From an uncultured Francisella sp. (GTDB lineage: Bacteria > Pseudomonadota > Gammaproteobacteria > Burkholderiales > Neisseriaceae), in assembly GCA_943914555.1 (NCBI GenBank), contig CALUCM010000002.1:1-64000 (forward strand): a DNA stretch of 64,000 nucleotides. The letters are read 5' to 3'. The notes below the pieces were generated by a model. It had not been told where the DNA came from. It saw only the letters and a program-made list of their open reading frames with translations, and made no database searches. Positions 51,811 to 61,213 of the stretch are shown piece by piece. A program made the position numbers and the translations under genes. Numbering within the stretch: position 1 is the stretch's first letter; the number at the start of each line of letters is the position of its first letter.

Positions 51811-52066
51811 TGTCGTTTTATAGACTTAATCTACATTATTAGCAGATTATCTTCATTATACACAGGCCAGTGTGAGAACAGGCGGTAGAAGAAGATAAGA
51901 CAGTTAATCGATAGAATTAAGAGGCCCTTGTTGTTTCACTAGAATTTGCAAGTTAATGTAAAATTCTGAGGAGGGTAAGCCGCGCAAATTTTGCTTTAAC
52001 CCCAGCAGAGTTGAGTTATTGTGTGGAAATCGATATATAAAATGACCATCCTTTAAATAAGGAGGT

Positions 52067-52258
52067 ATGGTGAAATTAAAATTATACGTACTAGTCTTTA
52101 GCCTACTTCTTCTTTCTAAGATGATATCGGCCGACATAATTATGATGCAAGGGGCTCGGCAAATTTCAGATAAAGGTGGAATTGACATTATTAATGGGTC
52201 TCCTGGGGATATTGTTAACAATGGGGTGAGTATAAGAAATTGTTTAAATAAAGAATAA
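52067..52258 (+). CDS. Small exported protein H
   Basis: About 62 residues. AAGGAGG lies directly before ATG 52067, too close for it to be the likely start, so GTG at 52070 may be used instead. A signal peptide (KLKLYVLVFSLLLLSKMISA) is followed by a 40-residue mature part containing GGIDIINGSPGDIVNNG and one Cys. It lacks the long Gly tract of its neighbours but has a short Gly/Asn-rich segment, so it may be a shortened or distant member. Function is unknown. Confidence 0.5.
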   Translation: MVKLKLYVLVFSLLLLSKMISADIIMMQGARQISDKGGIDIINGSPGDIVNNGVSIRNCLNKE

Positions 52259-52593
52259 GATAAAGGCTAATCACTATGACATTAGTGTCAGTGGGGGAAA
52301 CATCTATATCAAAAAACAAGAAAAAATTTTTAAAAAACTGCCATTGTCTTTATGTAATCAAAATAGTAGAAAGTCTATTTAACTAAATTTAGTAGATATA
52401 GCGAATCTTTAAATGTAGCTAGTTTCGTTTTATATATCCGAACCTGTATGCTTAAAAATAATAAAGATCACGCATCAGTTAGCCAATAGTGCTAAAAATT
52501 GTTTGTGTTGCTTTCTTTACTACTTTTTTGTTGACTTTAGCACCTGGAGTGAGGGGGAAATAGGCCAGCTTTAGAAAAAAGCAATGAAATACA
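52259..52593. other. 335-bp AT-rich gap, no gene seen
   Basis: No credible protein, RNA gene or repeat is visible. It lies between the small exported protein and the convergent end of the folate cyclo-ligase gene. No clear hairpin terminator was found. Confidence 0.55.
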
Positions 52594-53139
52594 TTATGAG
52601 AATTTAATTGTCCCATGTTCACAGATAAACTGATGTAAGCGTTGATCATGAGACTGCGCCGGTAGCGGTTTATTAAGTAGTTGGCAGGCGAAGCCGACCC
52701 CAATTTTTACCGGGTGTTTTTTAAGTAGTAGACGGCAAAAATTTGCATCATAATAGCCTCCACCTTGTCCCAATCGATGACCTGTTTGGTCAACTCCCAG
52801 TAGGGGAACCAGCACTTGACCCATAGACTGGAGGGAGTGGCGCTTTTGTCGCCGCTTATTTTTAGCCTGATAGGGTACCCACCATAGTCGTCGGCTAAAA
52901 TGATAATAAATAGGTACATATAGATCACAGTGAGGATAACGCCGCTTTATTCGTTGTGCGCAGTGGGTAAGATTCAATTCACTACCTACCGCCTCGTAAA
53001 AAGCAATTTTACCGATACCTCGATTAAGCTGGCGTAATACATTTTTTTCGATGGCGATAGTGGCTTTGGAGCGTGTTTTTCCTGTGATAGCACGGCGTTG
53101 CTGCCGTAATTTTTTTCTTAAATCTTGTTTAGATTGCAT
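52594..53139 (-). CDS. ygfA: 5-formyltetrahydrofolate cyclo-ligase
   Basis: 181-residue ATP-dependent enzyme converting 5-formyl-THF to 5,10-methenyl-THF. The N-terminal KQDLRKKLRQQRRAI and the substrate/ATP site RLGQGGGYYD (about 126-135) are diagnostic. The usual GIxEP-like element in the middle is not evident; it is replaced by a basic stretch (QAKNKRRQKRHSLQSM). In many gammaproteobacteria 6S RNA lies upstream, but the 122-bp gap to glnS is too short for it. Confidence 0.88.
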   Translation of the reverse strand: MQSKQDLRKKLRQQRRAITGKTRSKATIAIEKNVLRQLNRGIGKIAFYEAVGSELNLTHCAQRIKRRYPHCDLYVPIYYHFSRRLWWVPYQAKNKRRQKRHSLQSMGQVLVPLLGVDQTGHRLGQGGGYYDANFCRLLLKKHPVKIGVGFACQLLNKPLPAQSHDQRLHQFICEHGTIKFS

Positions 53140-53261
53140 CTTGCTATTATAGAGTAAATTAAGCCTAGAATCCTTTCCTAAAGCGCATAATGCGCTACAG
53201 TAAATTATGATATGATAATCCTCTTTTTTTATTAGCTAAAGAAAGCTTTTGAAATCACTCC

Positions 53262-54950
53262 ATGCATTCTAACGATTTTGCCGATCATCATTTTATTCGC
53301 TCTATTATTGAGGAAGATCTCGCTTCTAAGCGCTATCGCAGCATACAGACACGTTTTCCACCAGAACCCAATGGTTATTTACATATTGGACATGTTAAAA
53401 GTATTTGCTTGAATTTTGGCTTAGCCTATATTTATGGTGGTGCTTGCCACTTGCGTTTTGATGATACTAATCCACAAAAAGAGTCACAGGAATATGTCGA
53501 TGCTATTAAAGAGGACATCACTTGGCTGGGTTTTCAGTGGTTGGGTCAAGCAAGATTTGCTTCTGATTATTTTCAGCAACTATATGAATATGCTGAGATT
53601 TTTATTGAAAAAGGTTTGGCCTATGTTGATGATTTAAGTGTGGATGAAATTCGCAGCTATCGTGGAACTTTGACAGAGCCTGGCAAAGACAGCCCTTACC
53701 GTAAGCGCAGTGTTGCAGAGAATTTACAGTTATTTAGGCAAATGAAAGAGGGTGTATTTGCAGAAGGTAGTAAAACTTTACGTTTAAAACTTGATATGGC
53801 TTCTGCCAATATTAATATGCGTGATCCGGTGATTTACCGTATTCGTGAAACAAAACACCATCGTACTGGAGATCACTGGCATATTTACCCAATGTATGAC
53901 TATACGCATTGTATTTCAGACGCGATTGAAGGCATTACACATTCACTTTGTACTTTGGAATTTGAAGACCACCGCCCTTTATATGATTGGATATTAAAAC
54001 AGCTTGATATCAAGCCAAGACCACATCAATATGAGTTTTCACGCCTCGAATTGATGTACGCGTTGACTTCAAAGAGGAAGCTACAGCAATTAATTTTACA
54101 ACATGATGTTAGCGGTTGGGATGATCCACGTTTGCCTACGGTTGCTGGCATGCGGCGGCGCGGTTACACTCCAGAGGGTTTGCGTTTATTTTGCAAACGT
54201 ATTGGCATTTCCAAAAGTGAAAATACCGTTGATTTAAGCGTGTTAGAAGGGGCCATGCGTGAAGACTTAGAGAAGAAAGCGCCACATATGATGGTAGTAC
54301 TTCAGCCGTTACGTGTGGAATTAGTAAATTATGATGCAGCACTCAGTCAATCGCGCCTGATTCCCTACCATGTAACAGATGCCAGTTATGGAGAGCGAGA
54401 GCTCATGATTGAGCCAGTAATTTATATTGAGCAAGAAGATTTTGCTCTTAATCCTCCTGCTAAATGGCATCGTTTGTGTTTGGGTGGGGAAGTTCGCCTG
54501 CGTCATAGTTATGTTATCCGCTGTGAGGAAGTGGTTAAAAATGCAAACGCTGAAGTGATCGGCTTAAAATGTGTGATTGATTATGACACTTTGGGTAAGA
54601 AGCCAGAGGGCAGAAAAGTCAAAGGTGTGCTGCATTGGGTTGGTGAACAAAGTTCTGAAGAAATCGAAGTGCGTTTGTATGATCGTTTATTTACTGTACA
54701 GACACCTGATATGATGCGTAATGAAGCGGGAGAACTTATTGATTTTCGTGAGTTTATTAACCCTGATTCTTATCACAAAGTGACTGCGCGTGCAGAAAAA
54801 GGTGCGCGCCAATTACCTGCCGAATCCAGATGGCAGTTTGAACGTTTGGGCTATTTTATCACTGATCGTTATGATCATTGCACGCAGCGGCCAGTCTTTA
54901 ATCGCATCGTTACCTTAAGAGATACTTGGGGTGCTTCTCTTGATAAATAA
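53262..54950 (+). CDS. glnS: Glutamine--tRNA ligase
   Basis: 562-residue class I synthetase making Gln-tRNA(Gln). HIGH appears in PPEPNGYLHIGHVKSI (about 31-46), and a KMSKS-like ISKSEN lies near residue 320. The C-terminal two beta-barrel anticodon domains are complete, and similarity to E. coli GlnRS extends throughout. Its presence beside gatCAB in the genome means the amidotransferase is not needed for Gln-tRNA. The last bases overlap the cutA start. Confidence 0.96.
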   Translation: MHSNDFADHHFIRSIIEEDLASKRYRSIQTRFPPEPNGYLHIGHVKSICLNFGLAYIYGGACHLRFDDTNPQKESQEYVDAIKEDITWLGFQWLGQARFASDYFQQLYEYAEIFIEKGLAYVDDLSVDEIRSYRGTLTEPGKDSPYRKRSVAENLQLFRQMKEGVFAEGSKTLRLKLDMASANINMRDPVIYRIRETKHHRTGDHWHIYPMYDYTHCISDAIEGITHSLCTLEFEDHRPLYDWILKQLDIKPRPHQYEFSRLELMYALTSKRKLQQLILQHDVSGWDDPRLPTVAGMRRRGYTPEGLRLFCKRIGISKSENTVDLSVLEGAMREDLEKKAPHMMVVLQPLRVELVNYDAALSQSRLIPYHVTDASYGERELMIEPVIYIEQEDFALNPPAKWHRLCLGGEVRLRHSYVIRCEEVVKNANAEVIGLKCVIDYDTLGKKPEGRKVKGVLHWVGEQSSEEIEVRLYDRLFTVQTPDMMRNEAGELIDFREFINPDSYHKVTARAEKGARQLPAESRWQFERLGYFITDRYDHCTQRPVFNRIVTLRDTWGASLDK

Positions 54951-55266
54951 TGAAATCATCATTGTTTTTACTACTGTTGATCAGGAAGAGCTAGCGCATA
55001 CTCTTGCCCAAGAAATTGTGCAGAGGAAATTGGCTGCTTGTGTTCAAATAATACGAGGCATATCATCCTATTATGTATGGCAGGGAGAAGTGCAGCACGT
55101 TCAGGAATGTCTTTTACAAATTAAAACCTTACGAAAAAATTATTCTGCTTTACAGACCTTTTTAACTACGCATCACTCCTATGAAGTGCCAGAAATTATT
55201 GCCGTATCGGCCGCTGATGTGGCAGAAAATTATGGTTGTTGGCTTAAAAAAAATTTGATGGATTAA
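54940..55266 (+). CDS. cutA: CutA-like divalent-cation tolerance protein
   Basis: About 108-residue trimeric protein of the CutA1 family, tied to metal tolerance in E. coli, with its exact role unsettled. VFTTVDQEELAHTLAQEIVQRKLAACVQII, the YVWQGEVQ segment and TLRKNYSALQTFLTTHHSYEVPEI are diagnostic. There is no in-frame ATG. A TTG at 54940 gives the best family start and a GTG at 54931 is possible; both overlap the end of glnS, implying translational coupling. Confidence 0.9.
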   Translation: MINNEIIIVFTTVDQEELAHTLAQEIVQRKLAACVQIIRGISSYYVWQGEVQHVQECLLQIKTLRKNYSALQTFLTTHHSYEVPEIIAVSAADVAENYGCWLKKNLMD

Positions 55267-55390
55267 TTAATCCTTTACGTTAGTGTCACCCTTTTTATTA
55301 TTTCAATCTTGTTTTCCATAACATCTTCTAAGAAAGATATCGAGGGATCAAGTATAATAATCTGACTGTGTTTTCTAGGAAATGTAAGCA

Positions 55391-56428
55391 ATGCAGCCCT
55401 TAGATTATAAAAGTGCCGGTGTTGATATTGAGGCGGCCAATGCCTTGATCGAGAAGATAAAACCTTATGCCAAGCGCACAAGACGCCCTGAAGTTTTGGC
55501 GGATTTGGGTGGTTTTGGTGCGCTTTTTGATATTGGTAAGCGCTATCGTCATCCGGTATTGGTGTCTGGAACTGATGGAGTAGGTACCAAGTTGCGACTA
55601 GCCTTTGAGTGGGGGCAGCATGATACTGTAGGCATCGATTTGGTAGCGATGTGTGTCAACGATATTTTAGTGCAGGGCGCAGAGCCTTTGTTTTTCCTCG
55701 ATTATTTTGCCTGTGGGCAACTAGATGTTGCACAGGCAGTGCAAGTGATTAAGGGTATTGCAAAAGGCTGCGAATTTGCCAATTGTGCTTTAATTGGGGG
55801 GGAAACAGCGGAAATGCCCGGCATGTATCCGACTGGTGAATATGATTTAGCAGGTTTTGCAGTAGGAGTGGTTGAAAAAGATAGTATTATCAATGGGCAC
55901 ACTATTATGCCCGGGAATGCGGTCATTGGTTTGGCTGCAAGCGGAGCGCATTCTAACGGCTATTCACTAATTCGTAAGATTTTGGCACAAAGCAAAAGTG
56001 ATTTAGATCAACCACTTTCGGAAGATCCACGTCCTTTAAGAGAATTGATCTTAACGCCCACCCGCATTTATGTACGATCAGTGTTGGGAGTTTTAGCGAA
56101 GGTTAAAATCAAAGGCTTAGCACATATCACTGGTGGTGGGCTTTTAGAAAATATTCCACGTATATTGCCAGAAGGTGTGAAGGCGTGCTTGTACAAAGCA
56201 GCTTGGACTTTACCACCTTTGTTTCAATGGTTACAAGAAGAAGGACAGTTAAGCGAGCAAGAGTTGTACCGCACTTTTAATAGTGGTATCGGCATGGTGG
56301 TGGTAGTGGCAGCAGAAGATGTATCGCGTGCGGTTGAAGAGTTTGAAAAAGCGGGAGAAACGGTTTATCGCTTGGGTGAGATCTTGCCAAGAAATGCGCA
56401 AGAAGAAGCGGTTGAAGTAATAGAATAA
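55391..56428 (+). CDS. purM: Phosphoribosylformylglycinamidine cyclo-ligase (AIR synthase)
   Basis: 345-residue purine-pathway enzyme that closes the imidazole ring of AIR. The N-terminal YKSAGVDIEAANALIEKIK, VSGTDGVGTKLRLAFEWG, the GGETAEMPGMY motif and HITGGGLLENIPR are typical. A TATAAT at 55353-55358 lies 33 bp before the ATG. purN, its usual partner, does not follow; ttcA does. Confidence 0.96.
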   Translation: MQPLDYKSAGVDIEAANALIEKIKPYAKRTRRPEVLADLGGFGALFDIGKRYRHPVLVSGTDGVGTKLRLAFEWGQHDTVGIDLVAMCVNDILVQGAEPLFFLDYFACGQLDVAQAVQVIKGIAKGCEFANCALIGGETAEMPGMYPTGEYDLAGFAVGVVEKDSIINGHTIMPGNAVIGLAASGAHSNGYSLIRKILAQSKSDLDQPLSEDPRPLRELILTPTRIYVRSVLGVLAKVKIKGLAHITGGGLLENIPRILPEGVKACLYKAAWTLPPLFQWLQEEGQLSEQELYRTFNSGIGMVVVVAAEDVSRAVEEFEKAGETVYRLGEILPRNAQEEAVEVIE

Positions 56429-56438
56429 GTGTACTTGT

Positions 56439-57305
56439 ATGAATGAAAGAAAAACCGAGTTTGAAAATAATAAACTTATCAAGAAGCTACGCCATTGGGT
56501 AGGTAAGGCCATCAACGATTTCCGTATGATCGAGGCGGGCGATAAGGTGATGGTCTGTCTTTCGGGGGGTAAAGATAGCTATGGTTTATTGGATATTTTA
56601 TTGGGGCTGCAACAATCAGCACCGCTTGCTTTTGATTTGATTGCGGTCAATCTCGATCAAAAGCAACCACATTTCCCAACAGAAATATTGCCCAATTATT
56701 TAAAAAAACTAGGTGTGCCATATCGTGTTGTGGAGGAAGATACCTATCGCATTGTCAAAGACAAGATCGCATCAGGAAAAACTACTTGCTCATTGTGTAG
56801 TCGCTTGCGGCGTGGGATTTTGTATCGTGTGGCTGAGGAACTGGGCGCTACTAAAATTGCGCTGGGACATCATCGCGAAGACATTATCGAGACATTTTTC
56901 CTCAATCTATTTTATGGCGGTACGTTAAAGGCGATGCCACCCAAATTGCTCACCGATGATAAACGACATATCGTAATTCGCCCGTTAGCTTATGTGCCCG
57001 AACAAGCTTTGATTGAACTTGCACAATTAAAACAGTTCCCAATTATTCCCTGTAATTTATGTGGTTCCCAACCTCATTTGCAACGCCAAGTAATGAAGGG
57101 GATGTTAGCTGAGTGGATGAAAAAATATCCTGGGCGCATTGAAAGTATTTTCACTGCTTTACAGCAAGTAACACCCTCTCATCTCTTGGACAGCGAACTA
57201 TATGACTTTGAGCACTTTGCTCCCTCTTATACACAGAAAACTCTCTGGGGAGATAAAGAGATCGAACACCACACATCTATTAATATCTTGGCGTCGTCTA
57301 AATAG
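56439..57305 (+). CDS. ttcA: tRNA 2-thiocytidine biosynthesis protein TtcA
   Basis: 288-residue enzyme that thiolates C32 of certain tRNAs with ATP activation and an iron-sulfur cluster. The PP-loop CLSGGKDSYGLLDIL (about 38-52), the paired Cys in CSLCSRLRRG (about 112-121) and the later CNLCGSQ (about 203-209) are intact. It begins 10 bp after purM. Downstream of it a restriction-modification cassette has been placed. Confidence 0.95.
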   Translation: MNERKTEFENNKLIKKLRHWVGKAINDFRMIEAGDKVMVCLSGGKDSYGLLDILLGLQQSAPLAFDLIAVNLDQKQPHFPTEILPNYLKKLGVPYRVVEEDTYRIVKDKIASGKTTCSLCSRLRRGILYRVAEELGATKIALGHHREDIIETFFLNLFYGGTLKAMPPKLLTDDKRHIVIRPLAYVPEQALIELAQLKQFPIIPCNLCGSQPHLQRQVMKGMLAEWMKKYPGRIESIFTALQQVTPSHLLDSELYDFEHFAPSYTQKTLWGDKEIEHHTSINILASSK

Positions 57306-57389
57306 AGATATAATTTAAGATCTAGTACTTCTTGAGTTATTTAACTTGAGTTTATTGCTATAAATGTTGATGGAACAAGGTAATATTGT

Positions 57390-58226
57390 ATGCATGCTGT
57401 CTCTGCCGCAGAATTGAAATCTACTCAGGCTAATGAAAAACGTATCGCCTATTTTCAAAATGAAGATATTTCAATATATCAAGATGATATTTTAAAAATA
57501 CAAACTCTCACAGAAGATAGTATTGATTTGATCGTTACATCACCACCTTATAATATAGATATTCATTATAACTCTCATGCGGACAATGTAAATTATCAAG
57601 ATTATTTAGAATTTACATATAAGTGGATTAATAAGTGTTTTAAGCTTGCAAAAAAGCAAGGGCGGCTCCTTCTCAATATTCCATTAGATAAAAATAAAGG
57701 TGGGCAACAATCAGTCGGTGCTGATATTACTATTATTGCTAAAGAGGTTGGTTGGAAATACCATTCTACAATTATCTGGAATGAAAGGAACATATCAAGA
57801 AGAACTGCCTGGGGAAGTTGGATGTCTGCTTCAGCTCCTTATGTGATAGCTCCTGTTGAACTGATTTTAGTTTTATATAAAGAGAACTGGAAAAAACAGC
57901 AAGGCAGCCGAGTTAATGACATCACAAAACAAGAGTTTATGGACTGGACAAATGGTGTATGGACTTTTAATGGGCAGAATAAAAAAAGAGCGGGAGGGCA
58001 TCCTGCTCCTTTTCCGATTGAGTTACCTAAAAGATGTATTAAATTATTTAGTTTTGTAGGTGATACAGTATTAGATCCTTTTTTAGGAAGCGGTTCTACA
58101 TTAATAGCTACTGCTCTTTTAAAGCGTAAGGGAATAGGTGTTGAGATAGATAAAACTTATTGTGATATAGCTATTCAAAGATTACATAATGAGTTGAAGT
58201 TTAATCAACTAAATTTATTGGAGTAA
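57390..58226 (+). CDS. Beta-class DNA methyltransferase of a type II restriction-modification system
   Basis: 278-residue amino-methyltransferase. The catalytic motif IV TSPPYN is near the N-terminus (50-55), and the SAM-binding motif I DPFLGSGS is near the C-terminus (229-236). This permuted order defines the beta group, which methylates adenine N6 or cytosine N4. A target-recognition region lies between them (about 130-200). The protein is more AT-rich than the neighbouring ttcA and trmA. It is 4 bp before an HNH endonuclease gene, so the two most likely form a compact type II system. The recognition sequence cannot be told from sequence alone. Confidence 0.92.
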   Translation: MHAVSAAELKSTQANEKRIAYFQNEDISIYQDDILKIQTLTEDSIDLIVTSPPYNIDIHYNSHADNVNYQDYLEFTYKWINKCFKLAKKQGRLLLNIPLDKNKGGQQSVGADITIIAKEVGWKYHSTIIWNERNISRRTAWGSWMSASAPYVIAPVELILVLYKENWKKQQGSRVNDITKQEFMDWTNGVWTFNGQNKKRAGGHPAPFPIELPKRCIKLFSFVGDTVLDPFLGSGSTLIATALLKRKGIGVEIDKTYCDIAIQRLHNELKFNQLNLLE

Positions 58227-58230
58227 AACG

Positions 58231-58842
58231 GTGACAGATAATAGTGTAAAGTTTACTCAAGAAAGTTTAATTATTGAGTTTTTTAAAAATAATCCTAATC
58301 GGCCAATTAAACATCCTGAAGTGGTTGATTGGGCAGTTAGTGAGTATGAAAAAAGAACAGGGGAGAAATTCCGTGATCCTGATCGAGCAATCCGTAAGCT
58401 AGCGCAAAATGGTTTTTTAATAAAAATTTCCAAAGGTATTTATCAATATGACCCTAATAAGGTAAATTTAAGAAAATTAGCGGATTTTTCTGCTTTGCAA
58501 AAAAAGGAAATTCTGGCTAGAGATGGCTATAAATGTGTCATTTGTGGCAGGGGGAAAAAAGATGGTGTTGACCTTCATGTTGATCATATTAAACCAAAGG
58601 ATCTTGGTGGAGAGGCGATTATTGAGAATGGTCAAACCCTCTGTTCTCAACATAATTTTATAAAAAAGAATTTAAATCAAACAGAGACTGGCAAAAAAAT
58701 GTTTATTCGATTATATGAATTAGCAGAAAATAAGGGCAATGAAGAATTAAAGGATTTTTGTAATGCTATTTTAGCAGTCTATGAAAAATACAATATGAAT
58801 GGACATATTGTTTGGGAAAAATTATGTAAAGAGAAAAAATAA
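58231..58842 (+). CDS. HNH restriction endonuclease with N-terminal winged-helix-like domain
   Basis: 203-residue nuclease starting with GTG. The N-terminal part (about 10-75) looks like a DNA-binding winged-helix domain. The C-terminal HNH domain has Zn-type Cys102/Cys105 and Cys138, the DH pair Asp118-His119, Asn133 and His141. It is partnered with the methyltransferase 4 bp upstream, consistent with a restriction enzyme. A trailing helical region (about 150-200) is rich in Lys and Asn. Other roles for an HNH protein cannot be excluded, but the context is strong. Codon use is AT-rich, suggesting lateral acquisition. Confidence 0.85.
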   Translation: MTDNSVKFTQESLIIEFFKNNPNRPIKHPEVVDWAVSEYEKRTGEKFRDPDRAIRKLAQNGFLIKISKGIYQYDPNKVNLRKLADFSALQKKEILARDGYKCVICGRGKKDGVDLHVDHIKPKDLGGEAIIENGQTLCSQHNFIKKNLNQTETGKKMFIRLYELAENKGNEELKDFCNAILAVYEKYNMNGHIVWEKLCKEKK

Positions 58843-58867
58843 AAATAGCTTGTAGGTTATGAATAAG

Positions 58868-59965
58868 CTACTCAAAGGTAAAGAGGGTTCTTTTTTTCTT
58901 CAACCACACGCCGCATTCGATATGGGGGGTGAAGGGGAACTGGTCGAATAATGCCACTTTTACAATCTCATGTGTTTTACAAAGGTAGTTTAAATTAGCA
59001 ATTAAGCTATGAGGATTGCAGGAGATATAGAGAATGTGCTTAAACTGTGAAGCCAAGTGACAGGTGGCATTATCTAAGCCAGCTCGTGGCGGATCCAGTA
59101 AAATCGTTTGGAAATCATAATGAGTTAGATCGATTCCTTGCAGACGGCGAAAAGGGCGAACTCCTGCTAAGGCTTGTGTCATCTCCTCTGCTGAAAGACG
59201 AGCAAAGCGCACATTATTAATCTGATTAAGCGCCAGGTTGTCTTGCAGAGCCTTGATTGAGCGGCTGTTAATCTCAGTTGCAAATACTTGTTTCACCTGA
59301 CGGCTAGCAGGCAAAGTGAAGTTGCCGATGCCACAATAAAGTTCCAATAGATCGCCACCGATTAGTGCCAAATGAGTGCTTACCCATTCGAGCATGTGTT
59401 GGTTGATAAAGGCGTTAGGTTGAGTAAAAGCGCCTTCCGGTTGAAGATAATCATAGTTAATACCTGCTACTTGGAAATGCTCACGAACTTGATCATCATC
59501 AGTAAGCCATTTTTGTTTCTTCGCTCTTCCTACTAGCTTACAACCAAGTTTATTGGCGATCGCTTTGGCTTGCACTAACCAGTGTTCATCGAGTGTTTTA
59601 TGATAGCAAAGCGTAATGAGTGCCTCATGTAAACGTGTTGTCAGGAAGTTAACTTGAAACAGCCGTTTTCTTATTTCATCATGGTGCAAAAATAAAAGAC
59701 CTAGTTCTCGCATCAGGCGATTGATGTCTTCGCTGGCCTGATCAAACTGGTTTAAAAAAATCGGCTTTTTATCTGCTGTAAACATTGCATAGCGCAGCTC
59801 ACCTTGCTTATGCCAGATGCGAAACTCGCTACGCATGCGAAAATGTTGTGGTGGTGATTCATATACTTGCGGGGCAGTAGTAGTAAAAGGGGCAAGAAGG
59901 TTGCGAAGTATTTGTTCCTTTCTTTCAAGTTGCGCAAAGTAATCGTCTGCTAAAGACATGGTCAT
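58868..59965 (-). CDS. trmA: tRNA (uracil-5-)-methyltransferase TrmA
   Basis: 365-residue SAM-dependent enzyme that makes ribothymidine at position 54 of tRNA. The RMRSEFRIWHKQGELRYAMF start, LLELYCGIGNFTLPASRQVKQVFATE (SAM site), DPPRAGLDNATC, and the catalytic Cys in YISCNPHSL match TrmA. It is convergent with the endonuclease gene, 25 bp away. Confidence 0.95.
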   Translation of the reverse strand: MTMSLADDYFAQLERKEQILRNLLAPFTTTAPQVYESPPQHFRMRSEFRIWHKQGELRYAMFTADKKPIFLNQFDQASEDINRLMRELGLLFLHHDEIRKRLFQVNFLTTRLHEALITLCYHKTLDEHWLVQAKAIANKLGCKLVGRAKKQKWLTDDDQVREHFQVAGINYDYLQPEGAFTQPNAFINQHMLEWVSTHLALIGGDLLELYCGIGNFTLPASRQVKQVFATEINSRSIKALQDNLALNQINNVRFARLSAEEMTQALAGVRPFRRLQGIDLTHYDFQTILLDPPRAGLDNATCHLASQFKHILYISCNPHSLIANLNYLCKTHEIVKVALFDQFPFTPHIECGVWLKKKRTLFTFE

Positions 59966-60090
59966 TCCCTTAAAAAACTTGGCGGGATTATAGCGCAGCT
60001 GCTAACGAAAGTAAGTGCAGAAATTATCTTACAGTCAAGTGCTTTTTAGTATAATAGGCGTATTTTATCGGTGGTAATAGGGAGAACGGC

Positions 60091-61194
60091 ATGCAGACTC
60101 TTCGTAAAACAGCGCTTTATGAAGCGCATATCCAGCTAAACGGTAAGATAGTGGATTTTTCTGGTTGGGCGTTGCCGCTTCATTATGGTTCTCAGCTCAA
60201 TGAGCATCAGGCAGTGCGTAAAGACGCCGGTATGTTTGATGTTTCTCATATGTTCGTCACTGAAGTGGAGGGTGAAGATGCGAAGTGCTGGTTGGAAAAA
60301 TTGCTTGCCAATGATGTTAACAAGTTGAAAGTAGTTGGTAAAGCGCTTTATTCCGCCATGCTTAACGAGCGAGGCGGGGTGATGGATGATTTGATTGTCT
60401 ACCGTTTGAATGAAGAAGAAAGTCGCTACCGCATTATTTCAAACGCCGCCACACGCGATAAAGATTTTAAGCATTTCCAAGAAACAGCAGCCGGTTTAGC
60501 GCTTTGTTTAATACCGCGCGACGATACCGTGATGATCGCGATTCAAGGCCCTAGGGCAATTGAAAAAATAAGTGGTTTACACCCGGAATGGAAGCACAAG
60601 ATTGAAAGTTTGCAGCCTTTTCAAGGTGCTTGGCTTAAAAGCGATTATTTTGTCGCTAAAACAGGCTATACTGGAGAAGATGGGGTAGAGATGGTTATTC
60701 CGGCGCAAGGCAGTGTTGAATTTTTTTTACGTCTGTATCAAGCAGGTATTACGCCTTGTGGTCTGGGTGCGAGGGATACCTTACGCTTGGAAGCTGGCAT
60801 GAATCTTTATGGTCATGAAATGGATGAAGCTATTTCACCTTTAGAAGCCGGCATGGCATGGGCGGTTGCCTTGGATGATCAGCGCGATTTTATCGGCAAA
60901 ACAGCATTATTGAAGCAAAAAAAGGTAGGGCTAAAACAGAAATTGGTTGGGGTGATATTGGAGGCGCCTGGCGTATTGCGAGATGGTATGAAGGTTACAC
61001 TTCCTGAACCAGACAGGGGCGAAGGGCTCATCACAAGTGGTTCTTTTTCGCCCATATTGAAGTGCTCAATCGGTTTTGCGCGCGTGCCGATAGCGGCAAA
61101 AGAGAGACTGATTGTCAATTTGCGTGGTAAATTTGTCCCCTTACGTGTTGTGCGGGTGCCTTTTGTGCGTCATGGAGAAAAACAGTTTAATTAG
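60091..61194 (+). CDS. gcvT: Glycine cleavage system T protein (aminomethyltransferase)
   Basis: 367-residue enzyme that transfers the methylene unit from lipoylated GcvH to tetrahydrofolate. VDFSGWALPLHYG, FDVSHMF, the folate-site region TGYTGEDGVEMVIP and GLGARDTLRLEAGMNLYGHEMD are all conserved. It is followed after 19 bp by gcvH. gcvP, needed for decarboxylation, is not in this cluster. Confidence 0.96.
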   Translation: MQTLRKTALYEAHIQLNGKIVDFSGWALPLHYGSQLNEHQAVRKDAGMFDVSHMFVTEVEGEDAKCWLEKLLANDVNKLKVVGKALYSAMLNERGGVMDDLIVYRLNEEESRYRIISNAATRDKDFKHFQETAAGLALCLIPRDDTVMIAIQGPRAIEKISGLHPEWKHKIESLQPFQGAWLKSDYFVAKTGYTGEDGVEMVIPAQGSVEFFLRLYQAGITPCGLGARDTLRLEAGMNLYGHEMDEAISPLEAGMAWAVALDDQRDFIGKTALLKQKKVGLKQKLVGVILEAPGVLRDGMKVTLPEPDRGEGLITSGSFSPILKCSIGFARVPIAAKERLIVNLRGKFVPLRVVRVPFVRHGEKQFN

Positions 61195-61213
61195 GATAAT
61201 AAGGAAATAGTGT

